DNA of 19,921 nt from JBEBSD01 sp040394475 (GTDB lineage Bacteria; Bacteroidota; Bacteroidia; Cytophagales; Spirosomataceae), in NCBI GenBank assembly GCA_040394475.1, contig JBEBSD010000100.1, forward strand, positions 1 through 19,921. Reading direction: 5' to 3'. Positions within the stretch are counted from its first letter, which is position 1; each line of letters begins with the position of its first letter. Below the pieces are notes generated by a model. That model had not been told where the DNA came from and did no database searches. It saw nothing but the letters and a program-made list of their open reading frames with translations. A program made the position numbers and the translations under genes. Below, in pieces: positions 1-7,170 of the stretch.

Positions 1-56
1 TCACTGAAAAAGAATAGAAAAAACTCCAAAATACATTAAGTAAACGACATTGAATA

Positions 57-430
57 GGGAATGGGCAATGGGCGACTGCTGACACTGTTTTCCCTCGTCT
101 CTGACGATGGGAGGGTGACAGCAGGTCTCCAGACCTGCGTAATCGAGTGGCATGTCCTTGGGTCTGAGACCCGCCATCGCGCTTTCACCGTCAGCGTGAC
201 CCGGTCGGAGACAGGAAAGAGCTTAGGATGGGTAATAGGTAATGGGCAATGGGCAACGGGCGACTGCTGATACTGCTCTCCCTCGTCTGACGATGGGAGG
301 GTGACAGCAGGTCTCCAGACCTGCGTAATTGAGTGACATATCCGCGGGTCTGAGACCCGCCATCGCGCTTTCACCGTCGGCGTGACCCGGTCGAAGACGG
401 GAAAGAGCTTAGGAACGGGCAATGGGCGAG
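57..430. repeat. Duplicated ~186-bp palindromic element with heptamer flanks
   Basis: Two copies of an intergenic element lie in tandem (about 73-228 and 261-414). They are offset by 186-188 bp with few substitutions and one 2-nt indel. Each copy carries two palindromes. The first, gcaggtct-cc-agacctgc, is identical in both copies (121-138 and 307-324). The second is centred on gggtctgagaccc (160-172) and is extended to gcgggtctgagacccgc in the second copy (344-360). Both palindromes share the half-sites ggtct and agacc. The copies are separated and bordered by 7-nt units such as GGGCAAT, GGGTAAT and GGGCGAC (57-84, 230-271, 417-430). This is seen directly. By analogy with REP/MITE-like intergenic repeats it is probably non-coding, but no transposase or terminal target duplication is visible. 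Confidence 0.8.
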
Positions 431-588
431 GTGAATTTGATACGGAGGGGAGTCTGTTGGTAGAGGACTTCTTCTTTCTACGGGTAGAAATCCGGCGTTG
501 CTGATTTTTATCAGTGAAAGGGACAGGAGTGTCGCTCCGGGTGTCGGGGAATTTCAGAACCAGGCGGTAGCTATACCCTTAATCATTT
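431..588. other. Leader region of the PHP-domain gene, no gene seen
   Basis: This stretch sits between the duplicated element and the PHP-domain gene. It holds a small perfect hairpin, tttcta-cggg-tagaaa (475-490), and no open frame with recognisable coding character. I could not find a convincing TAnnTTTG promoter motif or a Shine-Dalgarno sequence here, although the promoter of the following gene must lie here or upstream. Confidence 0.4.
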
Positions 589-2163
589 ATGAAAAGAAGA
601 AGATTTCTCAGTAATATTTCACTGGCTGTAGGAGGAACCTCAATATGGAGTGCTCCTGTCGGGATAGCCGGTACGCCGGTGCAGGAAGCCGGAGCGGATA
701 AGCCGCTCACAGGAATCCGGGTGACGGTTCCTTCGACGGTGCAGGTGAACGAAGCGTTCTGGGTGGGCATCCGGATGGTGACTGTTCCCTTTTATGCGGA
801 GTGGATCCCGATCTGGCAACGGACCCGGGCGACGGTCAACGGCCCCTTTAACAAATCCTCCAGGGGAATCCGCTACATGGAAAACGTTGTACCGGTATGG
901 AAAGAAGAAGTAACCATTTCCGGAGGTGAGGGATATGAGGGGCCTTCCCGGTTTTCTTTTAAAAACGGAGCCGGTCCTTATGAAGCCGACGAACGGCCTG
1001 TCCGCAGACTGGAGGGATTCCGGTTCACCACTCCCGGTATTCACTATATCCGGGTGGCCGATCCTGTCAGCGGCATCGTCGGCGTCAGCAATCCTATCCG
1101 GGTAACGAGCGACCAATCGGAAGAACGTTTGTTCTGGGGGAATCTCCATTGTCATAGTATTTTCGGGGACGGCGTGCGGCTGCCAGAAGAAATTTATGCC
1201 TTTGCCAGGGACGAATCTTTTTTGGATGTATTCGCGCTTACCGATCATACAGAAGCCATTACCAATGCGCAGTGGACCTATTTTAAAGAGGTAGCCAATG
1301 ACTTTAACCAACCCGGAAGGTTTGTTACGTTTGTCGGCGGAGAATGGACCAGCACGAAATTTGGTCACCGGAATTTTATATACCGGGGCCCGGATGGTCC
1401 GATAATACGTAGCTCCGCACCGGATCAGGATGATCTGGAAAAGCTGTATGCGATTGCCCGGAGTCAGCAGGCGCTGATTATTGCCAATCATACCGCCAGT
1501 CCGGGTCATACTACCAAATGGGAAAACGGCCATGATCCGGAAGTGGAGCGTCTGGTGGAAGTTTATTCCATTGGCGGAGTCAATGAGATGCCGGCTTCGG
1601 AGGCGAATACGGTCGCCTCGAGAGCGAAAATCGGTGAGATTAAAGGAAGTCATGTGGTGGATGCGCTGAAGAAGGGTTTCCGCCTGGGCATGATCGGAAC
1701 AGGTGACGACCATGACGGCCGCCCGGGAGATTCGCTCCATAATCTTCAGGAGGAACCGGAGGGGTATAAGCATTTACTGGGCCCCGGCTTAATGGGAGTC
1801 TGGGCGGCAGACCTGACAAGAGAAGCCGTCTTTGATGCGCTATGGAACCGGAGGGTTTATGGAACTACCAACAACCGGACCCTCTTGAAATTTGCCGTCA
1901 ATGGCAATCCGATGGGATCGGAACTGACGGGCAGTGGCCGGCTCCGGTTCCATGTGGAAGCTGCGAGCAATGGGCTGATCAGGCGCATCGACCTAATCGC
2001 TGACGGGAAACCGGCAGCGTTTCTGGAGCCTGATCAGTTGCAGGCAGAATGGCGGTTTGAAGAGGCCTGGCCGGTTGGTTTTCATTGGTATTATGTGCGT
2101 CTGACCCTTGAAGACGATCATCTGGCATGGTCCAGCCCCATCTGGATAAACCATGCGGAATAA
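589..2163 (+). CDS. Exported PHP-domain (DUF3604-like) metallohydrolase-type protein
   Basis: This 524-residue protein begins with a twin-arginine-like signal (MKRRRFLSNIS, then a hydrophobic stretch to about residue 28), so export across the inner membrane is likely. Residues 40-175 look like a beta-rich domain. The following region has the PHP/DUF3604 signature: LFWGNLHCHS (181-190), LTDHT (217-221), GEW (251-253), ANH (299-301) and GDDHDGRPGD (372-381). The clustered His and Asp residues are the expected metal ligands. The C-terminus (WSSPIWIN) resembles the end of DUF3604 proteins. PHP domains are metal-dependent phosphoesterases, but the substrate of the exported DUF3604 branch is not known to me, so only a metallohydrolase role is inferred. 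The ATG at 589 places the twin-arginine motif at the N-terminus. The next gene is 113 bp away and appears to have its own promoter. Confidence 0.8.
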   Translation: MKRRRFLSNISLAVGGTSIWSAPVGIAGTPVQEAGADKPLTGIRVTVPSTVQVNEAFWVGIRMVTVPFYAEWIPIWQRTRATVNGPFNKSSRGIRYMENVVPVWKEEVTISGGEGYEGPSRFSFKNGAGPYEADERPVRRLEGFRFTTPGIHYIRVADPVSGIVGVSNPIRVTSDQSEERLFWGNLHCHSIFGDGVRLPEEIYAFARDESFLDVFALTDHTEAITNAQWTYFKEVANDFNQPGRFVTFVGGEWTSTKFGHRNFIYRGPDGPIIRSSAPDQDDLEKLYAIARSQQALIIANHTASPGHTTKWENGHDPEVERLVEVYSIGGVNEMPASEANTVASRAKIGEIKGSHVVDALKKGFRLGMIGTGDDHDGRPGDSLHNLQEEPEGYKHLLGPGLMGVWAADLTREAVFDALWNRRVYGTTNNRTLLKFAVNGNPMGSELTGSGRLRFHVEAASNGLIRRIDLIADGKPAAFLEPDQLQAEWRFEEAWPVGFHWYYVRLTLEDDHLAWSSPIWINHAE

Positions 2164-2244
2164 AGGACGGGTGTAAAACCGCTTGTTTTAAAGGCAGCTG
2201 TCCTGATTTTGAAAAACGTGTTTAACTACTTGTAAGAAATTGAT

Positions 2245-2252
2245 TAGGTTTG
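2245..2252 (+). promoter_or_regulatory. Candidate promoter -7 element of the deoxynucleoside kinase
   Basis: TAGGTTTG fits the Bacteroidota -7 consensus TAnnTTTG and lies 24 nt before the kinase start codon. The expected -33 TTG is not well placed; only a weak TTTA lies about 20 nt upstream. The call rests mainly on the -7 match and the intergenic position. Confidence 0.35.
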
Positions 2253-2276
2253 CGGCCTGATTGATATCCTGAAAGT

Positions 2277-2891
2277 ATGCACATTGCCATTGTCGGAAAC
2301 ATTGGAGCGGGGAAAACGACCCTCACCCAAATGCTTGGAGCCCATTATAACTGGAAGGTCCTATATGAAGCGGTAGAAGGGAATCCGTATCTGGCCGATT
2401 TTTACCAGGATATGGAAAGATGGGCTTTCAATCTTCAGGTTTATTTCCTGAACAGCCGCTTTGAGCAGACACGTAGAATCCGCTCCATGACCTACACCAC
2501 TATTGTCCAGGACAGGACCATTTATGAGGATGCTTTCATTTTTGCCCGCAATCTTTACGAATCGGGAATTATGTCCGAAAGGGATTACAAGAGCTACCAA
2601 CTGCTGTTCAATACGATTATTCAGACCGTGGATCCGCCTGACCTGATGGTTTACCTGAAAGCGGGGATTCCGAAACTGGTAAGCCAGATCCAAAAGCGGG
2701 GCCGGGATTTTGAAGCAGCCATTTCGATGGATTACCTGAAGAATTTAAACAAGTATTACGAGCACTTCGCGGCGGAGTATGATCACGGCCGGTTTATTGA
2801 GATTGATGTAAATGAGATGGATTACGCCAATAATCCGGAGGATTTCCGGCAAATCGTTGCCATTCTTGACAAGGAGCTGTTCTATAGCTGA
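2277..2891 (+). CDS. Deoxynucleoside kinase
   Basis: This 204-residue cytoplasmic kinase phosphorylates deoxynucleosides at the 5' position for dNTP salvage. It has a P-loop GNIGAGKTT at residues 7-15, acidic residues at 31 and 34 in the region of the family's catalytic base, the DR motif (79-80, in QDRTIYEDAFIFA) and an arginine-rich LID, QKRGRDFE (139-146). Length and order of motifs match the dNK family (deoxyadenosine/deoxyguanosine kinase type) as found in Bacteroidota and Firmicutes. The sequence alone does not settle which nucleoside is preferred. The ATG at 2277 sits just before the P-loop strand, as expected for the family. The gene is monocistronic and convergent with the rRNA methyltransferase 30 bp downstream. 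Confidence 0.88.
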   Translation: MHIAIVGNIGAGKTTLTQMLGAHYNWKVLYEAVEGNPYLADFYQDMERWAFNLQVYFLNSRFEQTRRIRSMTYTTIVQDRTIYEDAFIFARNLYESGIMSERDYKSYQLLFNTIIQTVDPPDLMVYLKAGIPKLVSQIQKRGRDFEAAISMDYLKNLNKYYEHFAAEYDHGRFIEIDVNEMDYANNPEDFRQIVAILDKELFYS

Positions 2892-2912
2892 CCACAGGGC
2901 GGTTTCCTGTGG
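2892..2912. terminator. Weak hairpin between convergent genes
   Basis: A 7-bp stem, ccacagg/cctgtgg (2892-2898 and 2906-2912), closes a 7-nt loop. It lies just after the kinase stop and just before the end of the convergent methyltransferase gene. It has no following T tract, so intrinsic termination is only a possibility. Position and symmetry are the evidence. Confidence 0.3.
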
Positions 2913-2921
2913 CCAGTAGCA

Positions 2922-4121
2922 TTAATCGTCTACACGCAAAACCAGTCCCTTCAGATAATTGCCTTCGGGATGGAACATATTGACCGGATGGTCCGCACCC
3001 TGCGTCAGGTGGTGGAGTACGCGGACAGACCGGCCTGCTTCCAGCGCTGCAGCTACAGCGGTATGGTAAAACAGTTCCCGGTCGACCACCTGTGAACAGG
3101 AGAAGGTAAACAACAAACCACCTGGTTTTACCCGCTTCAATCCTTCTGCATTCAATCGTTTATATCCCTGAACAGCCCGGTGGCGGGCAGTCATTCCCTT
3201 GGCAAAGGCAGGTGGATCCAATACCACGATATCATAGTGGTGATCGCAGGTTTTAAGCCATTTCATAACGTCTTCCGTACTGTCCTGATGGCGTTCGTTC
3301 CCTGAGTTCAGGGCGACATTGGCGTTGCACAAAGCCATTGCTTTTTGCGAAATATCCATGCTGTGTACGGCAGCCGCCCCCGCGTTCAAAGCATATACCG
3401 AGAATCCTCCCGAATAGCAAAAGGCATTGAGTACGGTTTTTCCGGGAGCATAGTGGGCCAATAACTGACGATTTTCCCGTTGGTCGAGGAAAAACCCGGT
3501 TTTCTGCCCGCTTTCCCAATCGACGAAAAAGTGCTGACCATACTCTGTAACCTGGTGGGGCAGGGTAAGGGCGCCGAACAGGTAGCCATTGGTAATAGTT
3601 TGTGCGTATCCGGCCGGGAGTGTTTCTTTGCTTTTGTCGTAAACGGCCAGGAGGTTACCTGCCATGACTGTTTGAAGAGCCTGGGAAATCTCGGTTATTC
3701 CCCGGTGCATACCGATGCTGTGGGCCTGTACGACGGCAACCTGGTTGTAGATATCAATGACCAGACCGGGAAGGTAGTCGCCCTCTCCGTGAACAAGCCG
3801 GTAGGCGTTGGTGTCGGTCAGTCCGAGAGCTTTCCGGAGGTCGTAAGCCTCCCGGAGTCTTTGCTCCCAGAAAAGTAGATCAATGGGGGCCTGCTGGTAA
3901 GACAGGATCCGGATTTTAATGCTGCCATCTGTATAATGGCCTAAGGCCTCGAAGGCGTTCCGCGCGTTGAACACTGCTACAACGTCGCCGTCCTTAACCG
4001 GGGCATCGATGCGGGCAATAGCCCCGGAGAAAATCCAGGGATGTTTTCGTCGGAGCACGTCTTCCTTACCTTTATGCAGAAATGCCTTGGGTACTCCTGC
4101 GGGATCGGGCGGGTAGCTCAA
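2922..4121 (-). CDS. rlmI: 23S rRNA (cytosine) methyltransferase, RlmI family
   Basis: This 399-residue class I SAM-dependent methyltransferase matches the RlmI (YccW) family, which makes m5C1962 in 23S rRNA. An N-terminal PUA-like domain (about residues 10-80, with HPWIFSGAI at 27-35) is followed by a beta-hairpin linker. The catalytic Rossmann domain shows SGQKTGFFLDQREN (204-217), the SAM-binding motif NAFCYSGGFSVYALNAGA (232-249), acidic D256, and LDPPAFAK (301-308). The cysteine-containing FSCSQ (340-344) fits an m5C enzyme mechanism. The start appears to be TTG at 4121; no in-frame ATG lies before the PUA domain. RlmI-like paralogues with other targets exist, so the exact nucleotide modified is inferred. 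The promoter was not identified in the AT-rich upstream gap. Confidence 0.85.
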   Translation of the reverse strand: MSYPPDPAGVPKAFLHKGKEDVLRRKHPWIFSGAIARIDAPVKDGDVVAVFNARNAFEALGHYTDGSIKIRILSYQQAPIDLLFWEQRLREAYDLRKALGLTDTNAYRLVHGEGDYLPGLVIDIYNQVAVVQAHSIGMHRGITEISQALQTVMAGNLLAVYDKSKETLPAGYAQTITNGYLFGALTLPHQVTEYGQHFFVDWESGQKTGFFLDQRENRQLLAHYAPGKTVLNAFCYSGGFSVYALNAGAAAVHSMDISQKAMALCNANVALNSGNERHQDSTEDVMKWLKTCDHHYDIVVLDPPAFAKGMTARHRAVQGYKRLNAEGLKRVKPGGLLFTFSCSQVVDRELFYHTAVAAALEAGRSVRVLHHLTQGADHPVNMFHPEGNYLKGLVLRVDD

Positions 4122-4219
4122 TTTTTAAATATTTTTAAATTAATCATGGGTAAGAATAAATAACTCTCCCCTTATAAAGCCACAAGTTTAACTATTTTTT
4201 AATCCTGCATCTTTACAAT

Positions 4220-5110
4220 ATGGCTTACAACCGTCGTTTTTTTTTAAAAGCAGCTGGCTTTTCAGCAGCAGCTGCACTTACCGGGGGATACTTAAGTTCC
4301 TGTTCTACAGGAGGTAAGGAAACAACAGATGCTGAGGATGTTTCAGGTGAGGGAATTACGATACCGGATTTCGGTTTGCAGCTATACAGTGCCCGGGACG
4401 TGATCGGCGCAGACCCTAAAGGGGTACTGAAGCAGCTTGCGGATATGGGGTACAAGAAAATCGAAAGTTATCAGGGAGAGCAAGGCATTTTCTGGGGAAT
4501 GTCACCCAAAGAATTCAAGGCCTATATGGATGAATTAGGGATGACCATCGTCAGTTCGCATGCCGATACTACCAAAGACCTGCAACAGCTGGCCGGACAG
4601 GCGGCGGAAGCCGGGCTAACTTACTTGCTGCAACCTTACATCGGAGCTCAGCCGACGCTGGACGACTGGAAGATCCGCGCCGATGAGTTTAACCAGCGTG
4701 GCGAAATTTGTAAGAAGGAAGGCATCAAGTTTGGCTATCATAATCATGATTACTCGTTCAAGGAATTGGACGGGATTATCCCGCAGGAGCTGCTGCTGGA
4801 GCAAACGGATCCGGGCCTGGTCGTCTATGAACTCGACCTTTGCTGGATTTATGTCGCCGGAATAGACCCTGCCGAACACCTGGTGAAATACTCCGGCAGG
4901 TATGAGCTCTGCCATATCAAGGATGTGGTCAAAATGCCCGAAGTAAAGCAAAGGGACCTGGGAACAGGTGAAATTGATTTCAAACGGATCCTCAAAGTGG
5001 CTATGGAAAACGGTATGACTGAATTTATCGTTGAACAGGAACAGTATCCCGAATCGGTCATGAGCAGCCTCGCCAATGATGCCGACTATATGAAACAGCT
5101 GATCCTTTAA
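4220..5110 (+). CDS. Tat-exported lipoprotein, sugar phosphate isomerase/epimerase (TIM barrel)
   Basis: This 296-residue protein starts with a twin-arginine motif (NRRFFLK, residues 4-10), a hydrophobic alanine-rich segment and a lipobox, LSSC, with the lipidated cysteine at 28. Tat export followed by membrane anchoring is therefore likely. The rest is a xylose isomerase-like / AP endonuclease 2 TIM barrel: FGLQLYSARD (51-60), YHNHDY (173-178), ELDLCWI (204-210), CHIKDV (231-236), DLGTGEIDF (247-254) and a closing VEQEQ (271-275). Residues such as E204, H232 and E272 lie at typical metal-ligand positions. Bacteroidota encode many such exported proteins, usually linked to sugar or polyol use, but no sugar-catabolism genes sit nearby, so the substrate is unknown. 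The TAA stop overlaps the end of the convergent downstream gene. Confidence 0.82.
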   Translation: MAYNRRFFLKAAGFSAAAALTGGYLSSCSTGGKETTDAEDVSGEGITIPDFGLQLYSARDVIGADPKGVLKQLADMGYKKIESYQGEQGIFWGMSPKEFKAYMDELGMTIVSSHADTTKDLQQLAGQAAEAGLTYLLQPYIGAQPTLDDWKIRADEFNQRGEICKKEGIKFGYHNHDYSFKELDGIIPQELLLEQTDPGLVVYELDLCWIYVAGIDPAEHLVKYSGRYELCHIKDVVKMPEVKQRDLGTGEIDFKRILKVAMENGMTEFIVEQEQYPESVMSSLANDADYMKQLIL

Positions 5111-5148
5111 GGATCAACGTCCGGCTCCGGTCTCAGAAGCCGGAGCCG
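5101..5148. terminator. Possible terminator hairpin inside a convergent gene overlap
   Basis: A 9-bp stem, cggctccgg/ccggagccg (5122-5130 and 5140-5148), with a 9-nt loop lies 11 nt past the isomerase stop. It is within the last codons of the opposing gene. A 7-bp near-palindrome, gatcctt-t-aaggatc (5101-5115), surrounds the two overlapping stop codons. The hairpin could stop + strand transcripts, but the following tract has few T residues. Confidence 0.35.
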
Positions 5149-6078
5149 TTGAATTTCCTGCGGGGCCTCTGTCTCCGCGGCCGGGGCGATGCCGGACAAT
5201 CCGCTCAGATCGGGCTGGCCGGCGTTGACCCAGCACGTGTACCATAAATCACCGATGAGCCCGATAGCGGCTTTCATCTGGCGTTCCACCTGGCCGTCCA
5301 GCATTTCATGAAAACTTTTGGAAAATGCGGGTGAATAGGTTTTGACCAGCACGTTGTTGCGTTCCTGATAGGTATACTTATGATCGGCCCCCAGTTGCTT
5401 TGTGAGCTGTTTTTCAAACAGTAAAACGCTGTCACAGGCCTGATGGGCGGTAAAGACAACTTCCCAGATACGTGCAGCCGGGTTGTCGACATAGACTACT
5501 TTACCGATCCAAAGCGGATAGTCTTCTGCAAACAGCTCCGGAAGCCGCGACTCCCAGAACCCGTGGATGCCTTCCTGCCCAGTCAGCTGCCCGTTGTAAT
5601 TGCGGGTGGTATGGAGCGGTACGTGCGCATCCGCAACATAATGACCCAGATCGGTAGCCAGCCGTAAAATCCGGCCCGCGTGCCGCTGTCGGAATGCTTC
5701 GGTCAACTGAGCAACCTGAAACTGGATATGCCAGGGCGCAATACCGTGCTTCCGCAGGCTGTCTTCGCCGAATTTGGCCACCGCATCTTTCCAATAGCGT
5801 GGTAAAATCGCTGCGGCGCTATCGCCGTAGACATCGAGGTCGATATAGTGACGTTCAGCCTCCCCGACAACCGCGTAGCGGCGACGATCGGGGTTGACAG
5901 CATTTTCGGTGATGAAATCGATGTTCTTTTTGAAAAATACGGCCATTTCAGGAGGTAAACGAAATACGGCCAGCCGGTTAATCCGCTTGTGGGCCCAAAA
6001 TCCCCAGGGCGGCGGGGGAGAGGCCGAGAGGAGCAATACCGCCGAAATTACGGCTATCGTACAGCGTAAATGCTTCAT
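5107..6078 (-). CDS. Secreted zinc-dependent phospholipase C / S1-P1 nuclease-like protein
   Basis: This 323-residue protein has a signal peptide (residues 1 to about 20-25), then WGFWAHKRINRLAVFRLP, the start typical of the phospholipase C / P1 nuclease fold. In that fold the mature N-terminal Trp and several His/Asp residues bind three zinc ions. Ligand candidates are W25, H30, D64, H77, D80, H146, D150, H152, H156, H172 and E176, seen in RHYIDLD (76-82), LGHYVADAHVPLH (144-156) and GIHGFWESR (170-178). Expected activity is hydrolysis of phosphodiester or phospholipid substrates outside the cytoplasm; which one cannot be decided from sequence. The gene is convergent with the isomerase lipoprotein, and the two stop codons overlap. 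A TATTTTTG motif on this strand at 6202-6195 would give a leader of about 110 nt. Confidence 0.8.
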   Translation of the reverse strand: MKHLRCTIAVISAVLLLSASPPPPWGFWAHKRINRLAVFRLPPEMAVFFKKNIDFITENAVNPDRRRYAVVGEAERHYIDLDVYGDSAAAILPRYWKDAVAKFGEDSLRKHGIAPWHIQFQVAQLTEAFRQRHAGRILRLATDLGHYVADAHVPLHTTRNYNGQLTGQEGIHGFWESRLPELFAEDYPLWIGKVVYVDNPAARIWEVVFTAHQACDSVLLFEKQLTKQLGADHKYTYQERNNVLVKTYSPAFSKSFHEMLDGQVERQMKAAIGLIGDLWYTCWVNAGQPDLSGLSGIAPAAETEAPQEIQRLRLLRPEPDVDP

Positions 6079-6194
6079 AATTAGTGTGTTAAGGATAAGT
6101 GTGCACCGTGCCGTTCGTCACCGGAATCACCCCGATTCTGATCATTTTCACGAAAAGCAGTGAAAACTATGCACTATTTTTTATTGAAATAATT

Positions 6195-6202
6195 CAAAAA
6201 TA
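6195..6202 (-). promoter_or_regulatory. Candidate -7 element for the phospholipase C-like gene
   Basis: Read on the minus strand this is TATTTTTG, a full match to TAnnTTTG, about 117 nt upstream of the start codon at 6078. No good TTG was found at the -33 position. It lies 12 bp from a + strand element of the same type, forming a back-to-back pair. Confidence 0.35.
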
Positions 6203-6214
6203 ATAAAAGTTTCT

Positions 6215-6222
6215 TATATTTG
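6215..6222 (+). promoter_or_regulatory. Candidate -7 element facing a gene-free + strand
   Basis: TATATTTG matches the Bacteroidota -7 consensus exactly. The -33 region has only a TTG at 6184-6186, which is farther upstream than usual. No protein gene of ordinary size follows on the + strand before the terminator at 6313-6348, so it may drive a short transcript. Confidence 0.4.
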
Positions 6223-6228
6223 TAAGGT

Positions 6229-6350
6229 TCATACGGAGTTAGGGAATGGAAAGGAGAGCGAAACCGTGGAACGAAGGCTTACCCGTTAATTAAATAAAGA
6301 GAGATAGATGGCAAAAAAATAGTCGCCCGGGATGGTGGCTATTTTTTTTT
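6229..6350 (+). ncRNA. Candidate small RNA or short leader-peptide transcript
   Basis: A + strand unit of about 120 nt is bounded by the TATATTTG element (6215-6222) and a strong hairpin with a run of T residues (6313-6350). It is on the strand opposite to both neighbouring genes, so it is not an mRNA leader of either. Inside are two tiny open frames: ATG at 6246 for 15 residues (MERRAKPWNEGLPVN, with GGAG about 10 nt upstream) and ATG at 6308 for MAKK, whose stop falls in the terminator stem. I do not recognise an RNA family. The terminator may simply serve the uracil-DNA glycosylase gene on the other strand, which would leave only the promoter motif as evidence. Confidence 0.35.
6313..6348. 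terminator. Bidirectional intrinsic terminator after uracil-DNA glycosylase
   Basis: AAAAAAATAGTCGCC (6313-6327) pairs with GGTGGCTATTTTTTT (6334-6348), with two G-T wobbles, around a 6-nt loop. The stem is flanked by T runs on both strands. On the minus strand it starts immediately after the glycosylase stop codon (6349-6351). On the + strand it would end the candidate small transcript. Confidence 0.85.
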
Positions 6351-7014
6351 ACCAATGGATGGGGGCGATTCCCCGGTTTTCAAGATAGGTATTGGTTTTA
6401 CTGAAATGACGGTTCCCGAACCAGCCGCCGGAGGCCGCGGCCATTGGAGAGGGATGCTTGGAGGTCAGTACCAGGTGCCTGCCGGCATCGATTATCTTTC
6501 CTTTTTCCTGGGCATACCGTCCCCAGAGCAGGAACACAAGTCCTTCTTTTTCACGCGAAAGCTGCTTGATTACGGCATCTGTGAAGATTTCCCAGCCTTT
6601 ATTTTGATGCGAGCCTGCCTGGTGGGCCCGTACGGTCAGTGTGGCATTGAGGAGCAGTACGCCTTGCCGGGCCCAGCGCTCCAGGTTTCCCGATACCGGA
6701 ATGGACGCCCCCAGATCATCGCGGATTTCCTTAAAGATATTTTGTAAGGAAGGCGGTTTCGGTATCCCGTCATTGACCGAAAAGCAGAGCCCGTTGGCCT
6801 GTCCGGGTCCATGATAGGGGTCCTGACCCAGAATAACCACTTTACAGGCGTCAAATTCACATTGGTCGAATGCATTAAAAATGAGTTTGCCCGGCGGGTA
6901 GATGGTGTGTTCTCCGTATTCTGCTTTAACAAAAGCAATCAGTTCCCGGAAATACGGTTTTTCGAATTCGGCCTGCAGCCGTATTTTCCAGGAAGGTTCA
7001 ATTCTGACATCCAT
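6349..7014 (-). CDS. ung: Uracil-DNA glycosylase, family 1
   Basis: This 221-residue enzyme removes uracil from DNA as the first step of base-excision repair. All family-1 motifs are present: the catalytic water-activating loop GQDPYHG (63-69, with D65), PPSLQNI (87-93), LLNATLTV (121-128), and HPSP (187-190, with catalytic H187) before the minor-groove loop that inserts into the helix. Length is normal for Ung. The ATG at 7014 gives the expected short N-terminus. It is followed at once by an intrinsic terminator, so the gene is probably a single unit. It diverges from apaG across about 156 bp. Confidence 0.96.
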   Translation of the reverse strand: MDVRIEPSWKIRLQAEFEKPYFRELIAFVKAEYGEHTIYPPGKLIFNAFDQCEFDACKVVILGQDPYHGPGQANGLCFSVNDGIPKPPSLQNIFKEIRDDLGASIPVSGNLERWARQGVLLLNATLTVRAHQAGSHQNKGWEIFTDAVIKQLSREKEGLVFLLWGRYAQEKGKIIDAGRHLVLTSKHPSPMAAASGGWFGNRHFSKTNTYLENRGIAPIHW

Positions 7015-7170
7015 TTTAAAAAGTAATTGCTAGATAAAGGCAGCAGACCGGCCGATTTACTAATCGATAGCGGTATCGGACCGGCTAAAACGCCTGCAAA
7101 ATAATTGATTGAAACTTTTTTCATAAGTTTTCGCTTGTTAAATTCGTCCAAACAAAAGTTTGAAACAGCC

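Noticed and set aside
36..422. 128-codon open frame on the minus strand across the duplicated element
   Set aside because: The open frame persists because the repeat period (186 nt) is a multiple of 3. The translation is just the palindromic element read twice, without any recognisable domain.
640..1773. 377-codon minus-strand frame opposite the PHP-domain gene
   Set aside because: It lies entirely within a gene with clear family motifs on the + strand. Its translation is rich in Arg, Pro and His with no domain, typical of an antisense shadow.
7105..7170. Longer apaG start at the TTG codon
   Set aside because: It would add 22 residues that do not fit the ApaG family. The ATG at 7171 gives the standard length of 128 residues.
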